Source of the DNA: Saprospiraceae bacterium
GTDB taxonomy: Bacteria; Bacteroidota; Bacteroidia; Chitinophagales; Saprospiraceae
Direction: 5' to 3'
Length of the DNA stretch: 64,000 nt
NCBI GenBank assembly: GCA_016714085.1
Contig: JADJNW010000014.1
Coordinates: forward strand, 1-64,000
The notes beneath the pieces are model-generated. The model was not told where the DNA came from. It was given only the letters and a program-made list of their open reading frames with translations, and ran no database searches. Each line of letters starts with the position of its first letter. Positions within the stretch are counted from its first letter, which is position 1. Made by a program: the position numbers and the translations under genes. Shown here one piece after another: positions 8,968 to 18,689 of this stretch.

Positions 8968-10266
8968 TTAAAATTGTATCAACCATTCTTTGAAGAAATT
9001 AAAATCAATTGACATTTTTAAAGTTTGTTTTTGAAGGTCGGCTAAGTCCGCTAATTTTTTAGGGATTTCAATTGCTTTACCAAGAATTTCTTCTACATCA
9101 TCCTTGAATTTTGCCGGATGCGCTGTTTCTAAAATAACGCCTTGCATATTTGAACTCCTATTGAGATGAGCCTTCAAGGCTAAATAACCGACAGCCCCGT
9201 GTGGATCCATTATGTAATCGAAAGCTTGCGCAACCTCACGCATTGTTGTTTTGGTTTGTTTATCTGTAAAATGATAACCAGAGATATCATTTTTAATATT
9301 GTTCCACGTGGAACAATATAAGTCGAGCATTCGTGCAAAATTGGATGGATTTCCAACATCCATTGCATTAGATAAAGTGCGAACCGAAGGGCGAGGATGA
9401 AATTCGCCGGTATGAAGATACGCTGGAACAACATCGTTTACATTGGTCGCGGCAATAAAATGATGAATTGGTAGTCCCATTTTTTTTGCAAAAAGCCCAG
9501 CAGTAAGATTGCCAAAATTTCCACTTGGGACGCTGAAAATAACTGGAATAGATTTATCTTGAATTTGTTTGTAGCCTTCAAAATAATAGAACGACTGCGG
9601 AATAAGTCTTGCAATATTGATAGAATTGGCTGAACTCAAGCGCAATTTGTTCGTTAAATCTGTATCTAAAAAAGCTTTTTTTACCAAAGCCTGGCAGTCA
9701 TCAAAACTGCCATCCACTTCTAAAGCAGTGACGTTTCCACCGAGTGTTGTAAGCTGTTTTTCCTGCAAAAAACTAACCTTGCCAGAAGGGTAGAGAATGA
9801 TCACTCGAATACCGGGCGTATTATAAAATCCAGCCGCTACAGCGCCACCTGTATCGCCGGAAGTTGCAACCAAAATTGTTAATTCTTGATTTTCAGCCTT
9901 ATTAAAATAACTCATTAATTGGGCCATAAATCGTGCGCCAAAATCTTTGAAGGCGAGCGATGGGCCATGGAATAATTCCAGTATATGATATTGCTCATCC
10001 AAGGATACCAACGGAGCAGGAAAAGTGATGGACTTTTCAATAATGTTTTGCAAATCAGATTCTGGAATAGCGTTTTTGACAAAGGATTTTGCAACTGTGA
10101 AAGCAATTTCTTGAAAAGAAAAATCTTCCAGGTTTTGAATAAAATCTTCCGAAAGAGAAGGGATTTCTAAAGGCATATACAAGCCATTATCCTCGGGTAA
10201 GCCTCTGAAAACAGCTTCTTTTAAAGAAACAATATTCGATTTATTGTTGGTGCTGTACAATTGCAT
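8968..10266 (-). CDS. thrC: Threonine synthase
   Basis: A 432-residue PLP enzyme that converts O-phosphohomoserine to threonine. The PLP lysine lies in HGPSLAFKDFGARF (Lys107), and ATSGDTGGA and the phosphate-binding region SVPSGNFGN follow. Length and start (MQLYSTNN) fit the family. It follows thrB by 12 nt as the last thr gene. A perfect parS-like palindrome is built into the coding sequence at 9296-9319, where it encodes residues around CSTWN. Confidence 0.96.
   Translation of the reverse strand: MQLYSTNNKSNIVSLKEAVFRGLPEDNGLYMPLEIPSLSEDFIQNLEDFSFQEIAFTVAKSFVKNAIPESDLQNIIEKSITFPAPLVSLDEQYHILELFHGPSLAFKDFGARFMAQLMSYFNKAENQELTILVATSGDTGGAVAAGFYNTPGIRVIILYPSGKVSFLQEKQLTTLGGNVTALEVDGSFDDCQALVKKAFLDTDLTNKLRLSSANSINIARLIPQSFYYFEGYKQIQDKSIPVIFSVPSGNFGNLTAGLFAKKMGLPIHHFIAATNVNDVVPAYLHTGEFHPRPSVRTLSNAMDVGNPSNFARMLDLYCSTWNNIKNDISGYHFTDKQTKTTMREVAQAFDYIMDPHGAVGYLALKAHLNRSSNMQGVILETAHPAKFKDDVEEILGKAIEIPKKLADLADLQKQTLKMSIDFNFFKEWLIQF
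9296..9319. promoter_or_regulatory. parS-like centromere site 2 (inside thrC)
   Basis: A perfect 24-bp palindrome whose core GTTCCACGTGGAAC lies at 9301-9314, inside the thrC reading frame and about 350 bp from site 1. It fits the broad parS pattern GTTnCACGTGnAAC. Chromosomal parS sites are often embedded in genes, as in Bacillus spo0J. ParB binding is inferred. Confidence 0.75.
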
Positions 10267-10278
10267 AATACTGGCTTT

Positions 10279-11253
10279 TTAAATTCTAATAGCGCCATTT
10301 GGATTGATAGGAGAGACATACAATTGGTTGGCGATTCCGACTTGGTTGAAAATTGCTTGCATAGCATTGCCAACAATTTCAGCGGTTGCGTGTCCTTTGC
10401 TTAGGGCAAAAATAGACGGGCCAGCTCCTGAGATGCTACAGCCTAATGCCCCAGCTTTTAAAGCAGCTTTTTTGACTTCATAGAAATGCGGAATCAAATG
10501 CGCTCTTTGAGGCTCAATAACGACGTCATTCAAGGATCGCCCAATCAGCTCATAATCTGCATTCATCAATCCTACGATCAATCCACCAAGATTTCCGGTT
10601 TGCTCAATCATTTGTTTTAAAGGAACGTTTTCTTTCAATACACCTCGTGCGTCTTTGGTCAAAATTTCAATAGCAGGGAAAACAATCGTTGCATACAAAT
10701 CCTTAGGCAGAGGCAAGGAGTGTACGTCCAAATCTTGATTACTGCGGATAAGTGTGATGCCGCCCAAAAGACAAGGCGCAACATTATCGGCGTGATAAGC
10801 GCCATCTGCAACTTGTTCCCCTAATACGGCAAACGGCAATAACTCCATGCGACTCAAAGGACATCCTAATAACTCATTTACCGCAACCGCCCCACCCACT
10901 GCGCTCGCTGCACTGGAACCCATCCCCGTACCAAAAGGCATTTTTTTATGAATCTCCAATTCGATGCCTCGATCCTCATTTAAATATTCTAATAGTTTTT
11001 GAGCAGCAAAACCAGCTGTGTTATTTTCAATATTATAAGGTAATTTGCCGCCATCACCAGTGATTTTTACGATCCGCAAACCTGGCTCATTCACAAATCG
11101 AGCAATAATCTCGTCACCAGGCTTGTCCAAAGCAAACCCCAAGATGTCAAATCCGACAGCAACATTTGCCACGGTTGCAGGTGTAAAAACCTTTACTTCC
11201 GTAACTTGTTCTGACACAATTTCTGCTAAATCGTTTTTAGAATTTAAAATCAT
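10279..11253 (-). CDS. thrB: Homoserine kinase
   Basis: A GHMP kinase that phosphorylates homoserine, the step before threonine synthase. I prefer the start at 11253 (MILNSKND), four bases past the thrA stop, over a longer version that overlaps thrA; this gives 324 residues. The ATP loop MPFGTGMGSSAASA lies at 105-118, and the N-terminal TPATVANVAVGFDILGF matches the family. The tight spacing shows cotranscription with thrA and thrC. Confidence 0.95.
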   Translation of the reverse strand: MILNSKNDLAEIVSEQVTEVKVFTPATVANVAVGFDILGFALDKPGDEIIARFVNEPGLRIVKITGDGGKLPYNIENNTAGFAAQKLLEYLNEDRGIELEIHKKMPFGTGMGSSAASAVGGAVAVNELLGCPLSRMELLPFAVLGEQVADGAYHADNVAPCLLGGITLIRSNQDLDVHSLPLPKDLYATIVFPAIEILTKDARGVLKENVPLKQMIEQTGNLGGLIVGLMNADYELIGRSLNDVVIEPQRAHLIPHFYEVKKAALKAGALGCSISGAGPSIFALSKGHATAEIVGNAMQAIFNQVGIANQLYVSPINPNGAIRI

Positions 11254-11257
11254 GATA

Positions 11258-13714
11258 TTAAGATAAATAGTTGCCAATTTTGATAATTTCCGCAAAGATT
11301 CCAGCCGCAGTTACTTCTGCGCCGGCACCCGGGCCGCGCACAACCAAAGGGCGTTCTTTATATCGTTCGGTTGTAAAAACAATCATATTATCACTGCCAC
11401 TCAAAAAATAGAAGGGATGACTCATATCGACTGCTTCCAAACTAATAATTGCTTTCCCGTCTTCAAGCTTAGCAATCATGCGCAATGCTTTATTTTTTGA
11501 TGCTGCCTTTATGCGCATTTTTTCAAAATTATCGTCCTCTTGTTCCAAGGCTTCAAAAAAGTCTTTCACCGATTCTGCTTGTTGGCAAGAAGTGGGAAGA
11601 ATATTTTTGATTTCTACATCTTCTGCTTCGAGTGGCAAGCCAGTTTCACGTGCCAAAATGATCAACTTGCGCCGCACATCGATTCCATTGAGATCAATCC
11701 TGGGATCGGGTTCGGTATAGCCGAGCTTTTTCGCTTCTTTTACAATGTGGCTGAATTTTTGACCTTCTTTGTAAGAATTAAAAATAAAAGATAAGGAACC
11801 AGACAACACGCCTTCGATTTTTAGAATTCGATCGCCACTATCAATCAAATCATTCAAAGTAGAAATTACTGGAAGCCCAGCCCCCACATTCGTTTCATAT
11901 AAAAATTGCACGCTCCTTTTTGTGGCAATATTTTTCAGACGCTGATACTGCAAAAATGCGGAAGAAGTCGCAATTTTATTTGGTGTGGAAATCGAAATAC
12001 TGGCGTCAAGAATATTTTCATAGAACTTAGCAACTGCTTCGCTGGCGGTATTATCAACAAAAATCGTATTGGAAAGATTCAAGGATTTCATTTTTTCTAT
12101 AAAAGCATGAAAGTTACTCGGTTCACCTTTCTCTTGTAATGTTACTTTCCAATTATCCAGTTGAATTCCATTTTCGTCAAAAAGCATTTTCCGGCTATTG
12201 GTCATACCTACCACTTTAATCTCCAAAGAGCGATGCTCTTTCAAGTATTTTGATTGCTGCTTGATTTGCTCCAGCAATGCGCTTCCTATCAATCCCGTGC
12301 CGGCCACGAAAAGATGCAACTCCTTTACATCCGATAAGAAAAATGCTTCGTGTAATGCATTGAGGGCCTTGCTTTCATCGGAAAGATTAATGACAACTGA
12401 AATATTTAACTCCGATGATCCTTGCGCGATGGCAACAACATTGATACCGTTTTTGCCGAGTGCACGGAAAAGCCTGCCAGCAATACCGGGGCGGTAACGC
12501 ATATTCTCACCGATAGCGGCTATGACCGACAAATCCGTTTCGATCTTAATCGACTCGACCGTGCCATTATTAATTTCATATTCAAATTCTTTTTCAACTT
12601 GCCTGCGTGCTTTTTTTGCAGCCTCGGGCTGTACCGCAAAAGAAATAGAATGCTCGGATGAACCTTGTGTGATCAGAATCACATTGATATTGGCTTTTGC
12701 CAAAGAAGTGAATAAACGAGCAGCCGTGCCTGGCGCACCGAATAGTCCACTGCCTTGCAAAGTGAGCAGCGCGATATTATTAATAGAAGAAATGCCTTTG
12801 ACGGCTCGTCCGTTGGAATCCGTTTTATCGGAAATGAAAGTGCCGACAAATTTCGGATTAAACGTATTTTTAATAACTATTGGAATCTTTTTAAGTAGTG
12901 CCGGCTGGATGGTGGGCGGATAAATTACTTTTGCCCCGAAATGCGACATTTCCATTGCCTCGGCATACGTCATGGTCGGGATCGTGAATGCTTTTTTCAC
13001 TTTGCGCGGATCGGCGGTGAGTACCCCATCTACATCCGTCCAAATTTCGATCACTTCTGCATCCAGACCTGCGCCAAGAATAGCTGCTGTATAATCGGAC
13101 CCGCCACGGCCAAGCGTTGTTGTCAATCCACCTTTCGCTGATGCAACAAAACCTGTAACTATTTGTAAATCAGTATTTTGAGTGTAATATTCTTTGATTT
13201 TTTTGAACGTCAATTCAAAATCTACTTTGGCTGACCCAAATTTATTATCTGTTTTAATAATTTTTCGCGCATCTAAATAACTGGCATTCAATCCATTTTG
13301 ACGAAGTACGTGACTAATGATATACGCGGAGTTGCGTTCACCAAAACTTAATACATAATCCATTGTACGAGAAGAAATTTCACGTACCAGAAAAATCCCA
13401 TATAATAAATTCTTGAGCACTTCATGATTATTTTCTAATTCGGGAAGCGCTCCTTCTAAATAGGAAGGTGTGAGCAAATCTTTAATGGCGTCAAGGTGTC
13501 GTTGGCTAAATGCTTCAAAATAAGCAAAATAAGATTCATCGCCATCAGCGGCAAGTCTGGCCATTTTAATCAAAGAGTCGGTCACACCACCGAAAGCAGA
13601 GAAAACGACCGTAAATTGTTCGCCCTGGGTATAATAATCCTTGAGAATTTGGGCAATACCGAGAATTCTATCAGGTGTGGCAACCGAAGATCCACCGAAC
13701 TTTAATACTTTCAT
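11258..13714 (-). CDS. thrA: Bifunctional aspartokinase / homoserine dehydrogenase
   Basis: An 818-residue fusion catalysing the first and third steps of threonine and methionine synthesis. The aspartokinase part (1 to about 290) begins MKVLKFGGSSV and has GRGGSDYTAA and WTDVDGVLTADPR. Two ACT-type regulatory segments (about 310-460; VILITQGSSEHSISF and VVAIAQGSSELNISV) should bind threonine. The homoserine dehydrogenase part begins FVAGTGLIGSALLEQI near 465. It heads thrA-thrB-thrC. A TAnnTTTG-type box reads on the minus strand at 13793-13786. I saw no leader peptide or attenuator upstream. Confidence 0.96.
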   Translation of the reverse strand: MKVLKFGGSSVATPDRILGIAQILKDYYTQGEQFTVVFSAFGGVTDSLIKMARLAADGDESYFAYFEAFSQRHLDAIKDLLTPSYLEGALPELENNHEVLKNLLYGIFLVREISSRTMDYVLSFGERNSAYIISHVLRQNGLNASYLDARKIIKTDNKFGSAKVDFELTFKKIKEYYTQNTDLQIVTGFVASAKGGLTTTLGRGGSDYTAAILGAGLDAEVIEIWTDVDGVLTADPRKVKKAFTIPTMTYAEAMEMSHFGAKVIYPPTIQPALLKKIPIVIKNTFNPKFVGTFISDKTDSNGRAVKGISSINNIALLTLQGSGLFGAPGTAARLFTSLAKANINVILITQGSSEHSISFAVQPEAAKKARRQVEKEFEYEINNGTVESIKIETDLSVIAAIGENMRYRPGIAGRLFRALGKNGINVVAIAQGSSELNISVVINLSDESKALNALHEAFFLSDVKELHLFVAGTGLIGSALLEQIKQQSKYLKEHRSLEIKVVGMTNSRKMLFDENGIQLDNWKVTLQEKGEPSNFHAFIEKMKSLNLSNTIFVDNTASEAVAKFYENILDASISISTPNKIATSSAFLQYQRLKNIATKRSVQFLYETNVGAGLPVISTLNDLIDSGDRILKIEGVLSGSLSFIFNSYKEGQKFSHIVKEAKKLGYTEPDPRIDLNGIDVRRKLIILARETGLPLEAEDVEIKNILPTSCQQAESVKDFFEALEQEDDNFEKMRIKAASKNKALRMIAKLEDGKAIISLEAVDMSHPFYFLSGSDNMIVFTTERYKERPLVVRGPGAGAEVTAAGIFAEIIKIGNYLS

Positions 13715-13836
13715 GTAAATTGGAAGTTTTATAATCCTTTGGCTAGGGCGAGCTTTGCTCTTATAGTTGTGATAAAAGCGAGTTGCAAAAGTATCTAATT
13801 TTGAGTTAAGTAGCCAGTTTTTTGATCCTGAGCGAT

Positions 13837-14322
13837 TTATTTTTTTTCAAACATTAACAAAGAAAGCTGGTGAAGTGCCTCGTTCTCTTTTTCAGTCATT
13901 ATCGTTTTTTCTATAACCGATTTATCGCCATAGCCACATAGGTGCAGCACTCCGTGAGCAATCACTCGATGCAATTCTTCTTGGAATGCTCCGGCAAAAG
14001 TGGAAGCATTTTCCTTTACTCGATCGATGCTGATAAAAATATCACCTTCAATATCAGGAGGAGAAGTGTAATAAAAAGTAATAATATCAGTAAAGGTATC
14101 GTGATTGAGGTATTGAATATTTAATTCATGTAAATAGGAGTCGCTACAAAAAATAATACTGATATGCTGTAAAACTTTATGCTCTTGTTGCAAAATTTGT
14201 TTGAGCCATTCAATGACAATTACTTCATTGTCTAAAGCGAAATCAATGCCTTCGGCATGAAAATCAATAGTTTCATCTTCCGAATCCCAGGAGAAAGTAT
14301 TCTCCATCTCCATATTAAGCAA
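13837..14322 (-). CDS. ybeY: Endoribonuclease YbeY
   Basis: A metal-dependent RNase (up to 161 residues) for 16S rRNA 3'-end maturation and ribosome quality control. The metal motif HGVLHLCGYGD (123-133) has the first two His, while the third ligand His of enterobacterial YbeY is not at its usual place, as I recall for other Bacteroidota. The start is uncertain between 14322, 14313 and 14307; the first overlaps the upstream ATPase gene by 8 nt. Translational coupling with that gene is likely. Confidence 0.9.
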   Translation of the reverse strand: MLNMEMENTFSWDSEDETIDFHAEGIDFALDNEVIVIEWLKQILQQEHKVLQHISIIFCSDSYLHELNIQYLNHDTFTDIITFYYTSPPDIEGDIFISIDRVKENASTFAGAFQEELHRVIAHGVLHLCGYGDKSVIEKTIMTEKENEALHQLSLLMFEKK

Positions 14323-14728
14323 TTTTAAATTGCATTTCTACCGTACTTCCGTTATTATGAAATCTGACTGCATCGGAAAGCTTTTGTATCAAAAAGACGC
14401 CTCTGCCACCACATCTGGTAAGGTTTTCAGGAGCGGTAGGGTCGGGTAGGCTAAAAGGATCGAAGCCACAGCCCTCGTCCGTAACACTGACCGCAAGCGT
14501 ATCTTTTAATCTCTTGAATTGGATGGACACATTTTTGGATTCGTCGCAACAATTGCCATGAATCATGGCATTATTGACAGCTTCGGTAAGACTTACTAAT
14601 ATATTGCAATGCAGGTCAGGACTGATCCTATATTTCTCCACCATTCGATTGACGAAGGATTCGACAACCGAAATATTTCTGGGATTAGAAGGTAATTTAA
14701 GCATAACCTGATCTGCTCTTATATTCAT
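14315..14728 (-). CDS. RsbW/SpoIIAB-like ATP-binding protein
   Basis: A 137-residue HATPase_c_2 protein like anti-sigma kinases RsbW and SpoIIAB. The N box is SLTEAVNNAMIHGN (46-59), with G1 DEGCGF (84-89) and G2 GGRGVFL (107-113). In Bacillus such proteins bind a sigma factor and phosphorylate an anti-anti-sigma partner. No sigma factor or STAS protein is adjacent here, so the partner is unknown. It overlaps ybeY slightly and precedes it in the operon. Confidence 0.85.
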   Translation of the reverse strand: MNIRADQVMLKLPSNPRNISVVESFVNRMVEKYRISPDLHCNILVSLTEAVNNAMIHGNCCDESKNVSIQFKRLKDTLAVSVTDEGCGFDPFSLPDPTAPENLTRCGGRGVFLIQKLSDAVRFHNNGSTVEMQFKIA

Positions 14729-14831
14729 TGAGCAATGTGAATTTAGAGTTGAATCAAAATAATACTGTTTTCATTCAGGCGATATGTACATGGGAGGGTA
14801 AGCTAATAAGGATTCAACAATAAGGGGAAAC

Positions 14832-14872
14832 AAAAGCCGAGCAAATATAGTTCAATTTACTCGGCTTTTGTT
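14832..14872 (-). terminator. Hairpin between the ATPase and DUF4175 genes
   Basis: AAAAGCCGAG and CTCGGCTTTT arms flank about 20 nt, followed on the plus strand by GTTAAAAAA and on the minus strand by a T-rich run. The hairpin follows the stop of the minus-strand DUF4175 gene at 14879 and would end that transcript. Confidence 0.6.
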
Positions 14873-14878
14873 AAAAAA

Positions 14879-17800
14879 TTATTTAGATTTTAATGTTTTG
14901 AAATATTCTTCTACTAAAAACTTATAATAAGGCTTGAGCGTAGGCGAAACGGTTTTATACATTTCAATTTCTGCCTCGCGTTTTTTGATATACTCTTCGA
15001 GTGATGGTGGCATTTTGCGCTCTTTCTCAGAAGCAGTTTCTGCTTTGCGTTTTTCTTCCATACCGCGTTCGCGCTCTGCTTTTTCGTGTTCCAACAGACG
15101 AGTCAATATTTCCTGCTGCCGCTTGAGCATTTCATTGGTCAATTTCTTATTTACAAGGTCGGTCTCCACTTTATCCATTTGCTCGATCAACTCTTGCAGT
15201 TCTTTACTCCCCTGGCCGCGTTGTTGCAGTTCTTTTTGCTTGTCGCGCAACGCTTTGCGCAACGCTGCTTGCTTGGCTGCCATTTTAGCAAATTCTTCAC
15301 TGCTCATACCACCGTTTCCATCCTTGCCTTCTTCTTTGCCTCTCTGCTGGCCTTGTTTTTCTAAAGCATTGCGCATTTGTTCATTGAGCTGCTGTTGCCC
15401 TTCACTGATTTTATCTTGTGGTTGCCCTTGTTGTTGCTTGCTTTGACCAGGATTCGTACACATTTGACTACCCGCCATCATTGCTGACATCTGCTGTTGC
15501 ATTTGGTTCATCATTTCACTGAGCATCAAGGCGCCAAATCGTTCAAATTTTTCATCGCGCGCTGCTGATTGTTGCAAGCCTGTGGCTTTTGGCGCTCTTC
15601 CAGGAATTCCAGGCTTTCACGCATATTGTCTTTTACTTCCGAAACCTTATCGGTGACAAAGGACTCGATTTGGAACAAACGCTTGCTGAGGGCTTGCAAA
15701 CTATCTTCCACCAAACGGAAATCATCCTGCAACTTAAATTGTTGTTGTGTCAATTCCACATAACGAGGCGTATTGATGCTCGCTTTTTCAAATTCTTTGA
15801 ATAAATCTTCCTGATCGAAAGACAAACCAACAAGATTTTCCAACAACTGCCGCAATGCTTTCATATCCTCCTGCATTTGCTCCATTTCTTGCTGTTGCTG
15901 TTGCATTTGCATATTGTTAGCCATATCCTTCATCTGCTCTGCAGCCTTTTTCTGCGATTCGGACGCTTTCTTATTCTGATTTTGTTGCAATTGCTGTTGA
16001 CTTTTGTTCAGATCTTGCTGGATATTCTGCATCTGTTGATCCTGATTCTCCATTTCTTTCGGCTTCTCCAATTCTTCATTCTTCTGCTCGATCTCCTCCA
16101 TCTGCTCTTTGATCTCCTCAAACTTCTCGTTAATCTCCTCTTGTTTTTCTTTTAATTCTTCTTGCTTGCTTTGAGGCTGTTCATTGCCTTTATTTTCTTG
16201 CTCTTTATTCTGTTGCTCCTTATCCTTGTTTTGTTGCTCCTCATTTTTATTTTGCTCAGCGTTTTTATTCTCTTGTTGCTTTTGCTCTTCTGCCTTCTGG
16301 TCAGCCTTTTGTTTTTCGTCGGATTGTTTTTGCTCGTTTTCTTTTTTCTGATCAGGCTCCGTTTTTTTGGTTTCTTCGCTTAATTTCTCCTGTTCTTCCG
16401 CCAGTTTTTGCAACTCATCAATCGTTTCCTGCATTTTTTGTTCAATTTCCAATTGCTTGAACAGCTCTTGAAGACGGTCAAGCTCCTTTTCCATGTCTTC
16501 ATTGTTGAATTGGAAATCCTCCATCATTTGCAGTGCCTGATCCTTCTCCATTTTTTGCAAAAGCTCTTCGATTTTCTTCATCAGTTCCTTCATTTCCTCG
16601 TTCATCACTTCGTCAAACAGTTGTTGCAGTTGCTCTTGTTTTTCCTGAATATTTTCATCGGTTTCTTGGTACTCCTCTTGATTTTTTCAGATTTTCTTCA
16701 AAATTTTGCTTGGCTTCTTCGATCATTTTCTCCAATTCTTTCTGCCGCTCCACCAATTTTTCTAACTCCTTTCGATTTTGCCAATCCAAATCTTTTTCCT
16801 GCAGCAATTTCTCGCGCATCTTCTTCATCTCTTCCTGAATGCGACGGGATTCTTCCAAAGCCTTTTGCAAATCACTCTTGATTTGGTCATTATTTTTGTC
16901 AGCCATTGCTTTGAATTCCTCCACGGTTGGCATGGCATACACCATAAAATTGGTGCGAGCCGATTTGTTGCCATTCACAGCATCGTTATCAAAAACTTCA
17001 AAATAATAATTCACTTCATCACCCGGTTGAAGCGCAAGCTCGTGCAAATCGAACAAGTGGTCGAAGCGGATTTGCTTGGTATCAGGCTTTCTTAGTTTAA
17101 TGGTTTGCAATTCGCCTTGCTTACCACCTGCTTTTTTGATACGATAATTGAAAGAGAGACTCAGCAAACCATAATCATCATTGGCTTCGCCAGCAAAATA
17201 TAAAAGCTTGTTGTCGGTGCTATCTATAAATTTCTCCGCATTGATATTTGGATACAAATCAGGAATAACTGTAATGCTATAGCTGATCGAATCACCTTTT
17301 GGCAAATATTGATTGGAAATGTAGAGTTTGTAAGGCTCATCCTTCATTGCCTGTTTTTTGAAAGTAAACAGGTCATCGGAAAAACGCTTCACTTCCAGGC
17401 GGTTTTGTCCAGCAAACTGAATAAAGATATTATCCGTGTTTTCAGCATTAAAAATCCAGTCTATTTTAGTACCCATCGGCACGACCAAATCACCCACACT
17501 ATTCAAAGCCTCATCTTTGCGACCAATGTATCCGGGATAATCCAATTTCACTTCAAATCCGGTCACATTAGGCTTTTTCTTCACTTCGAGTTCAAATTCT
17601 TTGGAGCGCACTTCGCCTGCAAACAAACGAAACTCCGTATTCTTTTGCACATTGCTGAAGCGATAAGTGAAAACATCAGGCGCTTCTTTGGTAAGGCGGT
17701 ACTCTACATTATCCACATTGATAAAAACTTCATTCGGCAGTTGGTCTCCTTCGATTTTCACAGACAAAGGGAAATCTTCAAATTGTACCACCGACAAATC

Positions 17801-18415
17801 GTCCTCTTCTATCATAAAATGGAAAGGCGCCGGCTTCAAAAATTCCTGACCGCTGTGCAATAGTCGAAAACTACTGTCTCTGATCATGCCAGTAAAAAGC
17901 AATATTAAAAACAACAGCAAAGGTGGCAATGCATAGCGAAGGTATTTGCGGTTTTCAGACAGATTGATGGCGGATTTAAATGGGATCAACTTGATTTCTT
18001 CGGTCTTTTGATTGACACTCGCCATAATCAAGTCTTTATCAGCGATATTATCCGACTGATGTTTCAATTGTAATACATTCAACAATTTATCTTTCACATC
18101 AGCAAAATGGCTACCGATAATAGTGGCAGCTTGTTCATGTGAAATGGTTTTACCCAAACGGAAGTAATGCAGAAGTGGCAATAACACTAATTGAAAAAGG
18201 GCTAAACCGCTCACGCCGATGAAAGAAAAGAAAAGCGCACGGCGAACTCCACTGCTGAAATAAAAATAGTGCTCCAGCAAACTCATACCTAAAAACAAGA
18301 ATACGATCAAGCCCACGCTATACAAAGCGCCTCGGATGAGTTGGTTGATGTAATATTTGCGGATGAACTGGTCTAACTTTTCAACTAACAGTCGATAATT
18401 GTCCTGATGAGCCAT
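14879..18415 (-). CDS. DUF4175 family membrane protein, two frameshifts
   Basis: One long gene in three pieces. The N-terminal piece (from 18415, about 580 residues) has two or three membrane helices in residues 20-190, then a beta-rich periplasmic part. The middle and last pieces are a very Q/K/E-rich coiled coil. Frame is lost first in an A run (minus strand) at 16682-16687, where the sequence leaves ENLKK and should continue QEEYQETDENIQE. It is lost again near 15530-15531, where NNQQRAMKNLNDLA should continue LMLSEMMNQMQQQM. Repaired, the protein is about 1,170 residues, the usual DUF4175 size. The function is unknown. The long plus-strand frames opposite the coiled coil are shadows. Confidence 0.82.
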
Positions 18416-18621
18416 CTTTATTGAGATTGTAATTTTTTGTAAAGCTTTAGTACCTTTAAATAAGGAATTTATAGAAAAAGGTTGCTTAAAAGTAGGTTTT
18501 TAACGTTTCGTATTTTGCAATTGTAAAAAAAGCTGGTGTTTGGGAGGTATTTATTTCAGACAAAGGTGAAAAATAGACAAGTTCGCCCATAAAATCAAGA
18601 CATGGAATGTTAAATAAAAGC

Positions 18622-18658
18622 AAAAACCAGGAACGAACAAAAGTCGCGCCTGGTTTTT
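18622..18658 (-). terminator. Terminator after the M1 aminopeptidase gene
   Basis: AAAAACCAGG and CCTGGTTTTT arms separated by about 17 nt, just past the stop of the minus-strand aminopeptidase gene. The 274-bp gap 18416-18689 holds nothing else that I can support. Confidence 0.6.
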
Positions 18659-18689
18659 GAGATCAAAAAACCTGAAAAAGTAAGAATAA

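Noticed and set aside
11648..11661. Fourth parS-like site (GTTTCACGTG half)
   Set aside because: Only the left half and centre match; the right half CCAA does not fit nAAC.
13715..13836. thr operon attenuator
   Set aside because: The region upstream of thrA has no frame rich in Thr or Ile codons and no terminator, only a small GAGC/GCTC hairpin.
15877..16881. Plus-strand hydrophobic reading frames opposite the DUF4175 gene
   Set aside because: They are the antisense of a Q/K/E-rich coiled coil, which always reads as Leu/Phe-rich sequence on the other strand.
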